A stretch of 64,000 bases of DNA from Streptomyces dioscori (GCF_003024195.1 NZ_KZ679047.1:296734-360733); one strand, 5' to 3'; numbered from the stretch's first letter, positions 7,390 to 18,967 are shown. The notes: generated from the sequence alone by a model not told the origin. Program-made: numbers and translations.

Positions 7390-8631
7390 TCACGGGATGA
7401 GCGGAATGTCGTGCGAGGGCAGTCCCAGCCGGTCGCGGCCGACGCGCCGGGCGAGTGGCTCGGCCATGCTCGCCCCGATGTGCGACCAGTACGTGGCGGC
7501 GTCCCGGAAGTAGCGTTGTATCCGCTCGCCGTCGCGTGCGTAGCGGGAGCCGGCCGTGCGGAAGAGGATGTTCTGCAGGGCGTCCCAGGCCGTGCGTCCC
7601 GCGTTGAGGAAGACGATCGCGAGCCGGTTGTCGTCGGCGACGGTGAAGGGCGCCTCGCCCGAGACGTTGCGGCGGCAGGCCTCCATGTAGTCCTCGGCGT
7701 TGCGCTGGAGGGCCGCCTCGGCGGTGTGGATCAGGCCGAGTGCCTCGCCGAGGTGGCGCTGGTAGTCGTGCAGTTCCGAGCGGGTGCGGTCCGGTTCCAG
7801 GGTGAGCGGCCGGCCTTCGAGGATCCGGGTGTACTCGTCGGCGGCGGCGTACGCGATGCCGGTCATGATGGCCGCCAGCTCCCCGTGGTAGACGCTGGGC
7901 GCGCGCCCCGCGTACAGGGCGTTGCCGTGCAGTTTCGAGCCGGGGGTGCCGCCCTCCACCGGCAGGTCGAGCAGGCTCACCTCGCGGGTGAGGTGTTCGG
8001 GGATCCGGGCCCGGTCCATGCGGACGCTGTTGGAGCCGCTGCCGCGCAGGCCGAGGACGCCGTGCCAGTCGTCGACGAGGGTCCACACCGGGCGCGGGGC
8101 GACGAACAGGACCAGTGGTCCGGGCGGGTCGCCGGGCTTCTCGGGGGCGCGCAGGGTCTGGCCGAGGTAGTGGGTGGAGTACGGGGAGCCGGAGGAGTAG
8201 GGCCAGGTGCCGTCCAGGAGGATCCCGCCGTCGCCGTCCGGTTCGGCGACTCCGACGGGTGCGACGGTGGACGCGGCGCGGAACTCGCCGTCGGCGCCGA
8301 AGACCTCGTCCTGTGCCCGCTCGTCGAACTGCGCGGCGAACTGCAGGACATGGGCGGCTGTCAGGGACAGGGCCCAGCCGGTGGAGGGGCAGCCGCGGGT
8401 GATCTCGGTGACCACGCGGAGGAAGGTCGGCAGCCCGAACTCGTAGCCTCCGTATCGGCGCGGCTGCAGGGTGCGGTAGAAGCCGGCCCGCAGGAAGTCG
8501 TCGTGCGTCTCCTGCGGGTAGCGCGTCAACTCCTCCGTCTGCGCCTGGCGTTCGAGCAGTACGGGCCGCAGGTCTGTGGCCCGGTCGATGAGTTCGCGTT
8601 CGGTCAGTCCGGGTTCGGGAGGGGCGATCAC
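7390..8631 (-). CDS. Acyl-CoA dehydrogenase-fold flavin monooxygenase (HsaA/HpaB-like)
   Basis: A 413-residue protein whose GTG start at 8631 is supported by an ideal AGGAGG site four bases upstream. The layout follows the acyl-CoA dehydrogenase fold: an N-terminal helical domain (ETHDDFLRAGFYRTLQPRRY), a central beta domain with GTWPYSSGSPYSTHYL, and a C-terminal helical bundle (TAWDALQNILFRTAGSRYAR). Relatives with the G-x-W-x-(F/Y)-x-S-G signature are reduced-flavin-dependent hydroxylases acting on aromatic or polyketide substrates, rather than true acyl-CoA dehydrogenases. Such enzymes need a flavin reductase partner, and none is nearby. The substrate is unknown. Confidence 0.82.
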   Translation of the reverse strand: MIAPPEPGLTERELIDRATDLRPVLLERQAQTEELTRYPQETHDDFLRAGFYRTLQPRRYGGYEFGLPTFLRVVTEITRGCPSTGWALSLTAAHVLQFAAQFDERAQDEVFGADGEFRAASTVAPVGVAEPDGDGGILLDGTWPYSSGSPYSTHYLGQTLRAPEKPGDPPGPLVLFVAPRPVWTLVDDWHGVLGLRGSGSNSVRMDRARIPEHLTREVSLLDLPVEGGTPGSKLHGNALYAGRAPSVYHGELAAIMTGIAYAAADEYTRILEGRPLTLEPDRTRSELHDYQRHLGEALGLIHTAEAALQRNAEDYMEACRRNVSGEAPFTVADDNRLAIVFLNAGRTAWDALQNILFRTAGSRYARDGERIQRYFRDAATYWSHIGASMAEPLARRVGRDRLGLPSHDIPLIP

Positions 8632-8756
8632 GGTGCCTCCTGACGGGTGGGGCGGTCCGTATGTGACGCGGTACCCGTGATTGAACACGCGACCGGTGTC
8701 TCCTGTACCCACCGGATACCGCCAACTGGACCGCCCCCGTGCCTGCTTCCTCACGC

Positions 8757-11732
8757 CTACTTCAGGTACGGGCCGTCGGCGCCGATCTTCCCGGGGCCGT
8801 TCAGCACGTACACGCGGAGGTTGCCCTTGCCGGGTGCGCCGACGCTCAGCGTGCCGTTGGAGACGGTCTTCACGTCCCCGGTGACGGCGTCCTTGTAGGT
8901 GCCGTTCGGGATGCCCGTGTAGGTGGCGCCGCCCGTGACCGTGACCAGGGCGAAGCTGTCCGTCGAGCCGCTGGTGTACCGGCGTTTGAAGGCCATCGAG
9001 CCGCTGATGCCCTCGGTGGAGTACTGGCCCGTCTGCAGGGCGGGGACGGCCCGGCGGATCTGGTTGAGGCGCTGGACGTGCTTGACCAGGGGCTGCGCGA
9101 GGGTGTTCGCGACCTCGCCGCTCGCGGAGCCGACCGTGCCGAAGCCGGAGGCCGTGACGCTGCCCGCGAGATGGTCGCCGTAGTACGCGCGACCGGTCGT
9201 CGCCAGCGGGCAGCTCGGACCGCAGTCGATCTTCTTGCCCTTCTGGAACTCGATCTCCGAGCCGTAGTACAGGGTCGGGATGCCGCGGAAGGTCCACATC
9301 AGGGCCATGTTCTCGGCCCACGCGTCGGTGCCGCCGGTGTAGCGCTCACTGCTCTTGTTGGGCCCGTAGTCGTGGCTGTCGACATAGACGACGTTGTACG
9401 TGGCGTCGTTGACGCTGTCGTCGGAGTCCTTGCCGTTGCCATAGGCGTTCTGCGCGTCACCGAAGTTCATGTGCATCCGCATGTCGATGATGTTCATGCC
9501 GGAGAACCGACTGCGGTCGGGGGTGTGGTAGTTGTTCCCGTCCAGGAAGGCGTTGGTGGACGTCGGCTGGTTTCCGGTGCCCTGGTCGTTCTCGTAGGTG
9601 AACTGTTCCAGGGCCGCCGCCTCGTCGTCCGCGCTGTACTCCTTGCGCTCCTTCCAGGTGTAGAACTGCGCGGAGTGGTTGACCGAGCCGCGGTTCCACT
9701 TGTCGTTGACGAAGGCCGCGACCTCGCCGAAGACGAAGAAGTTCCGCGCGGCCTCGGCGCCGAACTTCTGGGTGACCCGCTCCTGGATGGCGGGCAGGAA
9801 ACGGCGGTTCCAGGTCACGCGCGGGATGTGTACGGCCGTGTCCACGCGGAAGCCGTCGACACCCATGTCGATGTACTTGTCGTACGCGCCGATCAGGTAG
9901 TTCTGGACGGTGGTGTTCTCGGTGTTGAAGTCGGCCAGGTCCTCGTGCAGCCAGCAGGAACGCGCGTCCTCGCCCTCCCAGTTGCCGATCCAGCACCGGT
10001 GGTAGAGCGCCTTGGGGAACATGCCCGAAGTGGGGCTCGGCCACTGGCAGTTGTAGAGCGTGTAGCCCTCGGCGCTCTTGCCTCCGGTGGGCTTGCCCCA
10101 GTTGAGGCAGGTGTTGCCGGACGGTTCGGCGGTCGACCACAGGTCGCCGTTGTAGTACGCCTTGCCGGACTTGGGTTCGACGGTCAGTCCGTCGTACTCG
10201 AAGCCCTCGTTCCTCTCGTCGTAGTACCAGCTCCACTGGGAGTCGCGGACGCCGTACACGGTCGGGGTGAACAGGCCCTTGGCACCCCAGCGGGAGCTGT
10301 GGTTGTACACGACGTCCTGGTAGATCTTCATGCCCTTGGCGTGCGCCGCGTCGATCAGGTCCTGGTAGGAGGCGCCGGCCGACTCCAGGCGCGGGTCCAC
10401 CTTGTAGAAGTCGTAGCCGTGATAGCCGTGGTAGTCGTAGTCCGAGCGGTTGAGGACCACCGGGGTGACCCAGATCGCCGAGAAGCCGAGCGCCTTGACG
10501 TAGTCGAGTTTCTCGACCAGTCCCTTGAAGTCGCCCCGGAACATGGGGTCGTTGTTGGCCGCGTTGCCCGACTTGGTGTGCTGGCTGCCGCCGCGGTTGT
10601 TGGAGCTGTCGCCGTCGTGGAAGCGGGCGGTGAGGACGAAGTAGATGGGGTCCTTGCGGGGGTCGGTGCCCAGCGGGGTGCCGGAGGCGGGGTCGGAGGC
10701 CTTCTCGCCGGTCGTCGCGGTGGCCGCGGCGGAGGCGGGCGAGGTGTTCCCGGCCGCGTCGACCGCCTTGACCGTGTAGCTGTAGCCCGTCTTCTCCTCA
10801 AGTCCCGTGTCGGAGAACACCGTTGAGCCGATGTCGGTGACGACCGTGCCCTTGGTGCCGCCGGTACGGGTCACCTGGTACTTGACCACTCCGATGTTGT
10901 CGGTCGCCGCGTCCCAGCTCAGCACGACGGAGGTGTTCGTGGCGTTCGCGGTCACCTTTGTGGGCGCGGTCGGCGCCTCGGTGTCCGGCTCGACGGCGGC
11001 GCACGGGTCCGCCGCGTCCTTGGTGACCGTACGGTCCTTGACGGTCGAGGTGCCCGAGGTGAGGGCGTAGTCGGCGCTGTTGTTGTTGTCCCAGACGCCG
11101 TTGCCGTTGTTGAAGGCGGCCTTCAGCGAGGTCGCCGTGCCGAGGTCGAGGGTCCTCTTCCACCAGCCGGTGCAGGCGGCCTCCATGCCGACGCCGGGCG
11201 AGGTCGTCCAGGTGCCGCCGGTCGGCGCGTAGTGGATGTTGGCCGTCGTCCAGCCGGTGGTGGCGGTCGAGTAGTAGACCGTGGCCTTGTTGCCCTCGGC
11301 CGGTTCGGTGCCGGCGCACGGGTCGCTGTGGGCGATCACCCCGTCCTTGACGGTGATGTTCCCGCTGCCGAGCGCGTAGTTGACGCCGGAGTTGTTGTCC
11401 CAGGTGCCGGCGCCGTTGTTGAAGGTGGCCGCGAGCCCGGCCGCCGAGCCGAGGTCGACGGTCTGCTTCACCCAGTCCGTGCAGGCCGCCTCCATCGTCG
11501 TGCCCGGCACGGTGGTCCACGTGCCGCCGTCCGGCGCGTAGTGGAGATAGGTGGAGGACCAGTTCTTGGTCTTCGTGTAGTAGAAGACGGTCGCCGTGTT
11601 CGCGTCGGCGGCGACCGTCTCCATCGCGTCGGGGCCTGTCTCCGGCGGCCCCGCGAGCGCGCCGAGCAGTCCGGTCGCCACCAGCGCCGCGAGGAACGGG
11701 CGCCGCGACCGGCAGAGGGGTGTACGTCTCAT
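8757..11732 (-). CDS. Secreted alpha-amylase (GH13) with two CBM25-like starch-binding modules and FN3
   Basis: A 991-residue exported enzyme. A basic N-terminus and hydrophobic core (RRPFLAALVATGLLGALAG) form the signal peptide. Two tandem starch-binding modules follow, at about residues 48-145 and 150-250, each with HYAP-GGTWTT, a GMEAAC-like stretch and a WDNN motif. Next is a fibronectin type III domain (about 262-350), then the GH13 catalytic barrel. The catalytic residues are visible: Asp631 in FRVDTAVH, Glu670 in FGEV and Asp788 in SHDYG. It should cut alpha-1,4 links in starch or glycogen outside the cell. The start at 11732 has GGAG six bases upstream. MalR-type heptamers in the leader suggest repression without starch products. 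Confidence 0.92.
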   Translation of the reverse strand: MRRTPLCRSRRPFLAALVATGLLGALAGPPETGPDAMETVAADANTATVFYYTKTKNWSSTYLHYAPDGGTWTTVPGTTMEAACTDWVKQTVDLGSAAGLAATFNNGAGTWDNNSGVNYALGSGNITVKDGVIAHSDPCAGTEPAEGNKATVYYSTATTGWTTANIHYAPTGGTWTTSPGVGMEAACTGWWKRTLDLGTATSLKAAFNNGNGVWDNNNSADYALTSGTSTVKDRTVTKDAADPCAAVEPDTEAPTAPTKVTANATNTSVVLSWDAATDNIGVVKYQVTRTGGTKGTVVTDIGSTVFSDTGLEEKTGYSYTVKAVDAAGNTSPASAAATATTGEKASDPASGTPLGTDPRKDPIYFVLTARFHDGDSSNNRGGSQHTKSGNAANNDPMFRGDFKGLVEKLDYVKALGFSAIWVTPVVLNRSDYDYHGYHGYDFYKVDPRLESAGASYQDLIDAAHAKGMKIYQDVVYNHSSRWGAKGLFTPTVYGVRDSQWSWYYDERNEGFEYDGLTVEPKSGKAYYNGDLWSTAEPSGNTCLNWGKPTGGKSAEGYTLYNCQWPSPTSGMFPKALYHRCWIGNWEGEDARSCWLHEDLADFNTENTTVQNYLIGAYDKYIDMGVDGFRVDTAVHIPRVTWNRRFLPAIQERVTQKFGAEAARNFFVFGEVAAFVNDKWNRGSVNHSAQFYTWKERKEYSADDEAAALEQFTYENDQGTGNQPTSTNAFLDGNNYHTPDRSRFSGMNIIDMRMHMNFGDAQNAYGNGKDSDDSVNDATYNVVYVDSHDYGPNKSSERYTGGTDAWAENMALMWTFRGIPTLYYGSEIEFQKGKKIDCGPSCPLATTGRAYYGDHLAGSVTASGFGTVGSASGEVANTLAQPLVKHVQRLNQIRRAVPALQTGQYSTEGISGSMAFKRRYTSGSTDSFALVTVTGGATYTGIPNGTYKDAVTGDVKTVSNGTLSVGAPGKGNLRVYVLNGPGKIGADGPYLK

Positions 11733-11770
11733 GAGCGTCTCCAATGCGGGCCGTGGGGCGCCGAGTTGCT

Positions 11771-11809
11771 CTGCAAGAAGAACCAGCAAGTTCCAGAAAT
11801 TCCTTGCAG
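11771..11809 (-). promoter_or_regulatory. MalR/Reg1-type operator heptamers upstream of the amylase
   Basis: On the + strand CTGCAAG (11771-11777), CAGCAAG (11784-11790) and the inverted CTTGCAG (11803-11809) lie within 40 bases, 39 bases before the amylase start. CTTGCAG repeats are known landmarks of Streptomyces amylase and maltose promoters controlled by the LacI-family protein MalR (Reg1). The motif match is seen; the regulator is inferred. Confidence 0.6.
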
Positions 11810-11938
11810 CGCGGAAGCTACAGGTACATGACAGTCACGTAAAGGGATCGCGCAGCGTATGGTCCGTGCGGTGAAAACGGACCAGTAGTGGTGACCGGCG
11901 CCCACGCGCCGGCGACGGCGCGCGCCTAGCGTGGACGC

Positions 11939-13204
11939 ATGCCGATGCAACCCTGGTTTCCCGCTGCCAAGCTGGGCATCTTCATCCACTACGGCGTCTA
12001 CGCCGTCGGTGGCGCCGCCGAGTCCTGGTCCTTCTACACAGGCGAGATGACGCACGAGCAGTACATGAAACAGCTCGACGGCTTCAGCGCCTCGCACTAC
12101 GATCCCGACGCCTGGGCCGAGTTGTTCGCCCGCGTCGGTGCCCGGTACGCGGTCCTCACCACCCGGCACCACGACGGCGTCGCCCTCTGGGACACCGGCC
12201 ACCGCAATCTCGACGTGGTCCGTGACACCCCAGCGGGCCGCGACCTCGTCACCGGGTTCGTCGACGCGCTGCGCGCCCGGGATCTCAAGGTCGGCCTCTA
12301 CTACTCACACTCCGACTGGAACCACCCGGACTACGCGAGCGAGCGGCACCCGGGCCCGTACGTCGTGCCGCTCAACGCGTACTCACAGGCCGAGCCCGGT
12401 CAGGAGGACCCGGCGGCCTGGGCGCGCTATCTCGCCTACCGCGACGGACAGGTCCGCGAACTCGTCGAACGCTTCCGGCCCGACATCCTCTGGTTCGACG
12501 GCGAGTGGGAGCGCACCGAGGAACAGTGGCGGACGGACGAACTCGCCGACGTTATCCTCGCGGACAATCCGGACACCGTCTTCAACGGCCGGATGCCCGG
12601 CCACGGCGACTACGCCACGCCGGAACAGGGCGCCCCGCTCCAGGCCCCGGACGGCCCGTGGGAGCTGTGCCTCACCATCAACGACTCATGGAGCCACCGG
12701 CCGCAGGACCGCGCCTTCAAGTCGGTGCGCCAGCTGGTGCGGTACTTCACCGAGACCATCGGCATGGGCGGCAACCTGCTGCTGGCCGCGGCACCGCGCG
12801 AGGACGGCACGATCCCCGAGGAACAGATCGCCCGTATGGAAGGTCTCGGCGCGTGGATCGGGCGGCACTCGGACGCCGTGTACGGCACCGTCGCCGGACT
12901 GCCCGCCGGGCACCACTACGGCCCCAGCACCCTGTCCGCGGACCGGCGCACGCTCTATCTGGTGTGCTTCGACGCCCCGCGTGACTCCGTGTCGGTACGC
13001 GGGCTGCGGAACCGGGTCCGGCGCGTCACCGTCCTCGGCACGGGCACGGAGCTCGGCCACCACGTCACGGGCGGGCTCGACACCGTACCGGGGGTGATGT
13101 GGATCGACGCGCCCGCGGCGGCCGACCTGGACGAGGAGGCGACCGTGTTGGCCGTGGAGCTGGAGGGGGAACTGGACCTGTACACGGGGGCGGGACGGCT
13201 CTGA
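11939..13204 (+). CDS. Alpha-L-fucosidase (GH29)
   Basis: A 421-residue glycoside hydrolase starting at the ATG at 11939. It begins at once with the family N-terminus (WFPAAKLGIFIHYGVYAVGG), then LTTRHHDGVALWD. The catalytic nucleophile lies in the conserved LWFDGEW segment (Asp187). GH29 enzymes remove alpha-linked L-fucose with retention of configuration. There is no signal peptide, so it should act inside the cell on imported oligosaccharides. The shared gap with the divergent amylase gene is 206 bases. C-terminal residues 330-421 form a beta-sandwich-like tail. The physiological substrate is not known. Confidence 0.9.
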   Translation: MPMQPWFPAAKLGIFIHYGVYAVGGAAESWSFYTGEMTHEQYMKQLDGFSASHYDPDAWAELFARVGARYAVLTTRHHDGVALWDTGHRNLDVVRDTPAGRDLVTGFVDALRARDLKVGLYYSHSDWNHPDYASERHPGPYVVPLNAYSQAEPGQEDPAAWARYLAYRDGQVRELVERFRPDILWFDGEWERTEEQWRTDELADVILADNPDTVFNGRMPGHGDYATPEQGAPLQAPDGPWELCLTINDSWSHRPQDRAFKSVRQLVRYFTETIGMGGNLLLAAAPREDGTIPEEQIARMEGLGAWIGRHSDAVYGTVAGLPAGHHYGPSTLSADRRTLYLVCFDAPRDSVSVRGLRNRVRRVTVLGTGTELGHHVTGGLDTVPGVMWIDAPAAADLDEEATVLAVELEGELDLYTGAGRL

Positions 13205-13288
13205 CCGGCTTGCTGGTGTGGTGTCCGGGCCGGCGCCGGGGGATTCAGCGCTCCGTGGTGAGTACCTCGGCCACAGTGCCGACCCGGA

Positions 13289-14773
13289 TCAGCGGCCGGT
13301 GGAGGTCCATGATGTGTCTGTCGGGGCCTGCTCCTCCTGCGTACGCACTCTTCCGCGGCCGAGTGCGAGGGTGCCGAGGAAGCCGAGGGCGAGCGCTACG
13401 AGGACGCCCAGGTTCGCGTACGCCCAGGTGCCGTCCTTGCCGCCGAGGCCGAGGGGGCCGAGCAGATAGCCCTGCCACTCCAGCCAGCCGGCTGCCGAGT
13501 TGGTGACCAGGCCCCAGCCGAGCGCGGTGGCGGCAAGGGTGAGCAGCAGCGGGAGCGGTTCGACGTCTCCGTAGCGGCCCTGCACGCGGAACAGGTCGGC
13601 CTCGTCGTAGTCGCGGCGGCGCAGGGCCAGGTCGGCGAGCATCACCCCGCACCAGGCCGCGACCGGCACGCCGAGCGTGGTGAGGAAGCCGATGAACTGG
13701 CCCAGGAAGTCGTCCGCGAAGAACACGATGTAGACGGAGCCCGCGATCATCAGGACGCCGTCCAGCAGGGCCGCCAGATAGCGCGGTACGCGCAGGCCCG
13801 CGGCGAGCAGGGCCAGGCCCGAGGAGTAGATGTCGAGGACCGCTCCGCCGACCAGGCCGAGTACGGCCACCACGGCGAAGGGGATCAGGAACCAGGTGGG
13901 CAGGATCGTGGTGAGCGCGCCGATGGGGTCGCCCGCGACGGCCGTGCTGAGCGCTGTGGACGATCCGGCGAGCAGCAGACCGAAGACGAGCAGGAGCAGG
14001 GGTGCCACCGAAGCGCCGAAGGTCGTCCATCCGGCCACGCCCCGGCTGGAGGAGTCGCGCGGCAGGTAGCGCGAGTAGTCGGCGGCGGCGTTGACCCAGC
14101 CGAGGCCGAAGCCGGTCATCATGAAGACGAGCGCGCCGATGAACTCCTGGGCGGAGCCCGCCGGTACGGCGCTGACGGCCGACCAGTGGATGTGGTCGGC
14201 GACGAGCCCGATGTAGACGACGGTCAGGATCCCGGTGACGACGGTGATGACCGTCTGGAGCCGCATGATCAGGTCGAAGCCCATCACCCCGCCGACCACG
14301 ACGAGCGCGCCGACGACGATCAGGGCGACCACCTCGGTCCCGGTGCCGCCGCCCCAGCCGATGCGGTCGAGCACGGTCGAGGTGGCCATGGTCGCCAGTG
14401 CCGTGAGGACGGTCTCCCAGCCGACGGTGAGCATCCAGGACACGACGGCGGGGAGCCGGTTGCCGCGCACACCGTAGGCGGCCCGGCTGAGCACCATGGT
14501 CGGCGCCGAACCGCGCTTGCCCGCGACCGCGACGAGCCCGCAGAGCAGGAAGGAGAAGACGATCCCGATCACTCCGGCGGCCAGGGCCTGCCAGAACGAG
14601 ATCCCGAACCCGAGCACGAAGGACCCGTAGCTCAACCCGAGAATGGAGACATTCGCCCCGAACCAGGGCCAGAAGAGGGTACGGGGCGTGCCTTTGCGCT
14701 CGGCGTCACCGATCACGTCGAGGCCGTGCGTCTCCACCTGGAGCTGCTGTCTGCTGCCGGATGTGCCCGTCAT
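13289..14773 (-). CDS. NCS1-family nucleobase/cytosine permease
   Basis: A 494-residue membrane protein with about twelve spans. The N-terminus contains GTPRTLFWPWFGANVSILGL, characteristic of the NCS1 (purine/cytosine/allantoin) transporter family, and the next span carries SYGSFVLGFGISFWQALAAG. A conserved NAAADYSRYLP motif lies near residue 240. The family couples uptake of cytosine, purines, hydantoins or vitamins to H+ or Na+. The ATG at 14773 begins just before the amphipathic N-terminal segment; the long upstream frame runs through a repeat/terminator and is rejected. No catabolic genes for nucleobases are adjacent, so the substrate stays open. Confidence 0.9.
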   Translation of the reverse strand: MTGTSGSRQQLQVETHGLDVIGDAERKGTPRTLFWPWFGANVSILGLSYGSFVLGFGISFWQALAAGVIGIVFSFLLCGLVAVAGKRGSAPTMVLSRAAYGVRGNRLPAVVSWMLTVGWETVLTALATMATSTVLDRIGWGGGTGTEVVALIVVGALVVVGGVMGFDLIMRLQTVITVVTGILTVVYIGLVADHIHWSAVSAVPAGSAQEFIGALVFMMTGFGLGWVNAAADYSRYLPRDSSSRGVAGWTTFGASVAPLLLLVFGLLLAGSSTALSTAVAGDPIGALTTILPTWFLIPFAVVAVLGLVGGAVLDIYSSGLALLAAGLRVPRYLAALLDGVLMIAGSVYIVFFADDFLGQFIGFLTTLGVPVAAWCGVMLADLALRRRDYDEADLFRVQGRYGDVEPLPLLLTLAATALGWGLVTNSAAGWLEWQGYLLGPLGLGGKDGTWAYANLGVLVALALGFLGTLALGRGRVRTQEEQAPTDTSWTSTGR

Positions 14774-14815
14774 GGTCGACCTGCCCATCTGGGATGCGGG
14801 GTCGGTGAATCGAAC

Positions 14816-14857
14816 CGCGCAGCCCCACGCCCCCTCAGGGGCGCGGGGAACTGCGCG
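14816..14857. terminator. Terminator-like repeat element, copy 1 (GGGGCGCGGGGAACTGCGCG core)
   Basis: CGCGCAG-CCCC-A-CGCCCC can fold back on GGGGCG-CGGGG-AA-CTGCGCG around a CTCA loop. It lies 53 bases after the isocitrate dehydrogenase stop, which it probably terminates. The 23-mer at 14838-14860 recurs exactly at 41794-41816, and a variant forms the terminator at 48125-48171. Confidence 0.65.
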
Positions 14858-14910
14858 ACCAGCCACAACGCGCCCGCAGTCGACATCCGGGCGCAAGCGG
14901 AGCTACAGGC

Positions 14911-17130
<2,220 letters not shown>

Positions 17131-17437
17131 CGGGTGCTCCGCTCCACGTCTGCAAAGTCTGCAACATTGCTCGACATCAAGATATCTCGTGATGGGGCCG
17201 GACCGGACAGGAGGCTGTACAACTCGGTCGCGGTCCGGTCGACAGGCGGCTTCGGTCCGGTCGGGAGCGGGCGGCCCGCGCCTCCGGTGCCCGGCATGGT
17301 GGGCCCGCCCCGCATGGTGGGCGCACGCACTTCATTGGCCAGAACTATGTTGTCCCACCACATGTGCGCCTGACCTGCGCCTTCCTACGGTGTGCCGATA
17401 CGTACCCGTCCCCGTCGAACACCCGGAAGTGGTGCAC
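17131..17437. other. Divergent promoter region between icd and the MHS transporter
   Basis: A 307-base gap with no gene. It holds a pseudo-palindrome near the icd start and a duplicated GCATGGTGGGC about 20 bases apart (near 17294 and 17313), with an AT-richer segment (AACTATGTTGT) that could contain promoter elements for either gene. Confidence 0.5.
17171..17190. promoter_or_regulatory. Pseudo-palindrome upstream of icd
   Basis: TGCTCGA-CA-TCAAGAT followed by ATCTCG is an imperfect dyad in an AT-richer patch about 40 bases before the icd start. It could be a regulator site. No regulator is assigned. Confidence 0.3.
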
Positions 17438-18901
17438 ATGGCCTCCGCAGCAACCGCTCCCCCACCACCAGCCTCCACACCACCCAGCAGCCTCAAGCGC
17501 ATCGTCGCCGCGAGCCTGATCGGCACCACCATCGAGTGGTACGACTTCTTCCTCTACGGATCCGCCGCCGCGCTCGTCTTCAACAAGCTCTTCTTCCCGG
17601 GCTCCGACCCGCTCGTCGGGACCCTGCTGTCCTTTCTGACGTACGCGGTGGGGTTCGCCGCCCGGCCGCTCGGGGCGCTGGTCTTCGGGCACTACGGCGA
17701 CCGGCTCGGACGCAAGAAGCTGCTGGTCCTGAGTCTGCTGCTGATGGGCGGGGCGACCTTCGCGATCGGCCTGCTGCCCACGCACGCGACCATCGGTACG
17801 GCGGCCCCGGTGCTGCTGACCGTGCTGCGCCTGGTGCAGGGCTTCGCGCTGGGCGGGGAGTGGGGCGGCGCCGTACTGCTGGTGTCGGAGCACGGCGACG
17901 CGCGGCGACGCGGTTTCTGGGCCTCGTGGCCGCAGACCGGGGCGCCCGCCGGGCAGCTGCTGGCGACGGGTGTGCTGTCGCTGCTGACCGCCGTGCTCTC
18001 GGACGCCCAGTTCACGGCGTGGGGCTGGCGCATTCCCTTCCTGCTCTCGGGCGTGCTCGTCATGGTCGGTCTGTGGATTCGTCTCTCCGTCGACGAATCA
18101 CCCGTCTTCAAGGCCGCCCTGGCCCAGGCCGAGGCGCGCAAGTCCGTTCAGGACGGTGCCGCGGAGAAGCTGCCGCTGGTCTCCGTGCTGCGGTACCACT
18201 GGCGGGACGTCCTCATCGCGATGGGCGCGCGCATGGCGGAGAACATCAGCTACTACGTGATCACCGCGTTCATCCTCGTGTACGCCACCACGTCCACCGG
18301 ACTGTCCAAGCAGACCGCGCTGAACGCGGTGCTCATCGCGTCCGCCGTGCACTTCGCGGCGATACCGGCGTGGGGCGCCCTGTCCGACCGGGTCGGCCGC
18401 CGGCCGGTGTACCTGCTGGGCGCGGCCGGTATCGGGCTGTGGATGTTCCCGTTCTTCGCGCTCATCGACACGGGGAGTTTCGGCAACCTGATCCTCGCCG
18501 TGACCGTGGGCCTGGTCCTGCACGGAGCCATGTACGCGCCGCAGGCCGCGTTCTTCTCGGAGATGTTCGCGACGCGCATGCGGTACTCCGGGGCCTCGAT
18601 CGGCGCGCAGTTCTCGTCGGTCGCCGCGGGTGCGCCCGCACCGCTCATCGCGACGGCGCTGCTGGCGGACTACGACAGCTCCACGCCGATCGCCCTGTAC
18701 GTGATCGGGGCGGCGGTGCTGACCCTGATCGCCGTGGGGGTGGCGAAGGAGACCCGCCACCGCGACCTCGCGGACGTCGACGGGGAGGCGGGGGCGGCGG
18801 ATGCGGCGGAGGCGGGGGCTGGAACCGGGCCGTCCGGTGTCGCGCTGCCGGGCGCGGAGGCCGCGAACGACTCCCGTCCCGCGGACGCCCGTACCGTCTG
18901 A
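17438..18901 (+). CDS. MFS transporter, metabolite:H+ symporter (MHS) family
   Basis: A 487-residue, twelve-span transporter. The first span follows SLKRIVAASLIGTTIEWYDF, and the loop 2-3 signature is GDRLGRKKLLVLS; both are hallmarks of the ShiA/KgtP/ProP-type MHS family that imports organic acids such as citrate, 2-oxoglutarate, shikimate or betaine with protons. A second copy of the MFS signature occurs as SDRVGRRPVYLLG. The C-terminal 50 residues are Ala/Gly-rich and cytoplasmic. The ATG at 17438 has GGAAG nine bases upstream. It converges on a PucR-type regulator that forms an operon with 3-hydroxybutyrate dehydrogenase, so 3-hydroxybutyrate or a related short acid is a reasonable guess for the substrate. 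Confidence 0.88.
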   Translation: MASAATAPPPPASTPPSSLKRIVAASLIGTTIEWYDFFLYGSAAALVFNKLFFPGSDPLVGTLLSFLTYAVGFAARPLGALVFGHYGDRLGRKKLLVLSLLLMGGATFAIGLLPTHATIGTAAPVLLTVLRLVQGFALGGEWGGAVLLVSEHGDARRRGFWASWPQTGAPAGQLLATGVLSLLTAVLSDAQFTAWGWRIPFLLSGVLVMVGLWIRLSVDESPVFKAALAQAEARKSVQDGAAEKLPLVSVLRYHWRDVLIAMGARMAENISYYVITAFILVYATTSTGLSKQTALNAVLIASAVHFAAIPAWGALSDRVGRRPVYLLGAAGIGLWMFPFFALIDTGSFGNLILAVTVGLVLHGAMYAPQAAFFSEMFATRMRYSGASIGAQFSSVAAGAPAPLIATALLADYDSSTPIALYVIGAAVLTLIAVGVAKETRHRDLADVDGEAGAADAAEAGAGTGPSGVALPGAEAANDSRPADARTV

Positions 18902-18940
18902 ACACCCGCTGGGCGTTTCCGGCCGTTCTTCGGCGACCGG

Positions 18941-18967
18941 CCCCCGCGCGCCTGCCGCGCGCGGGGG
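18941..18967. terminator. Hairpin between convergent transporter and regulator genes
   Basis: CCCCCGCGCG (18941-18950) pairs exactly with CGCGCGGGGG (18958-18967) around a 7-base loop, and ends one base before the stop of the regulator gene. It can stop transcription in both directions. Confidence 0.6.
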
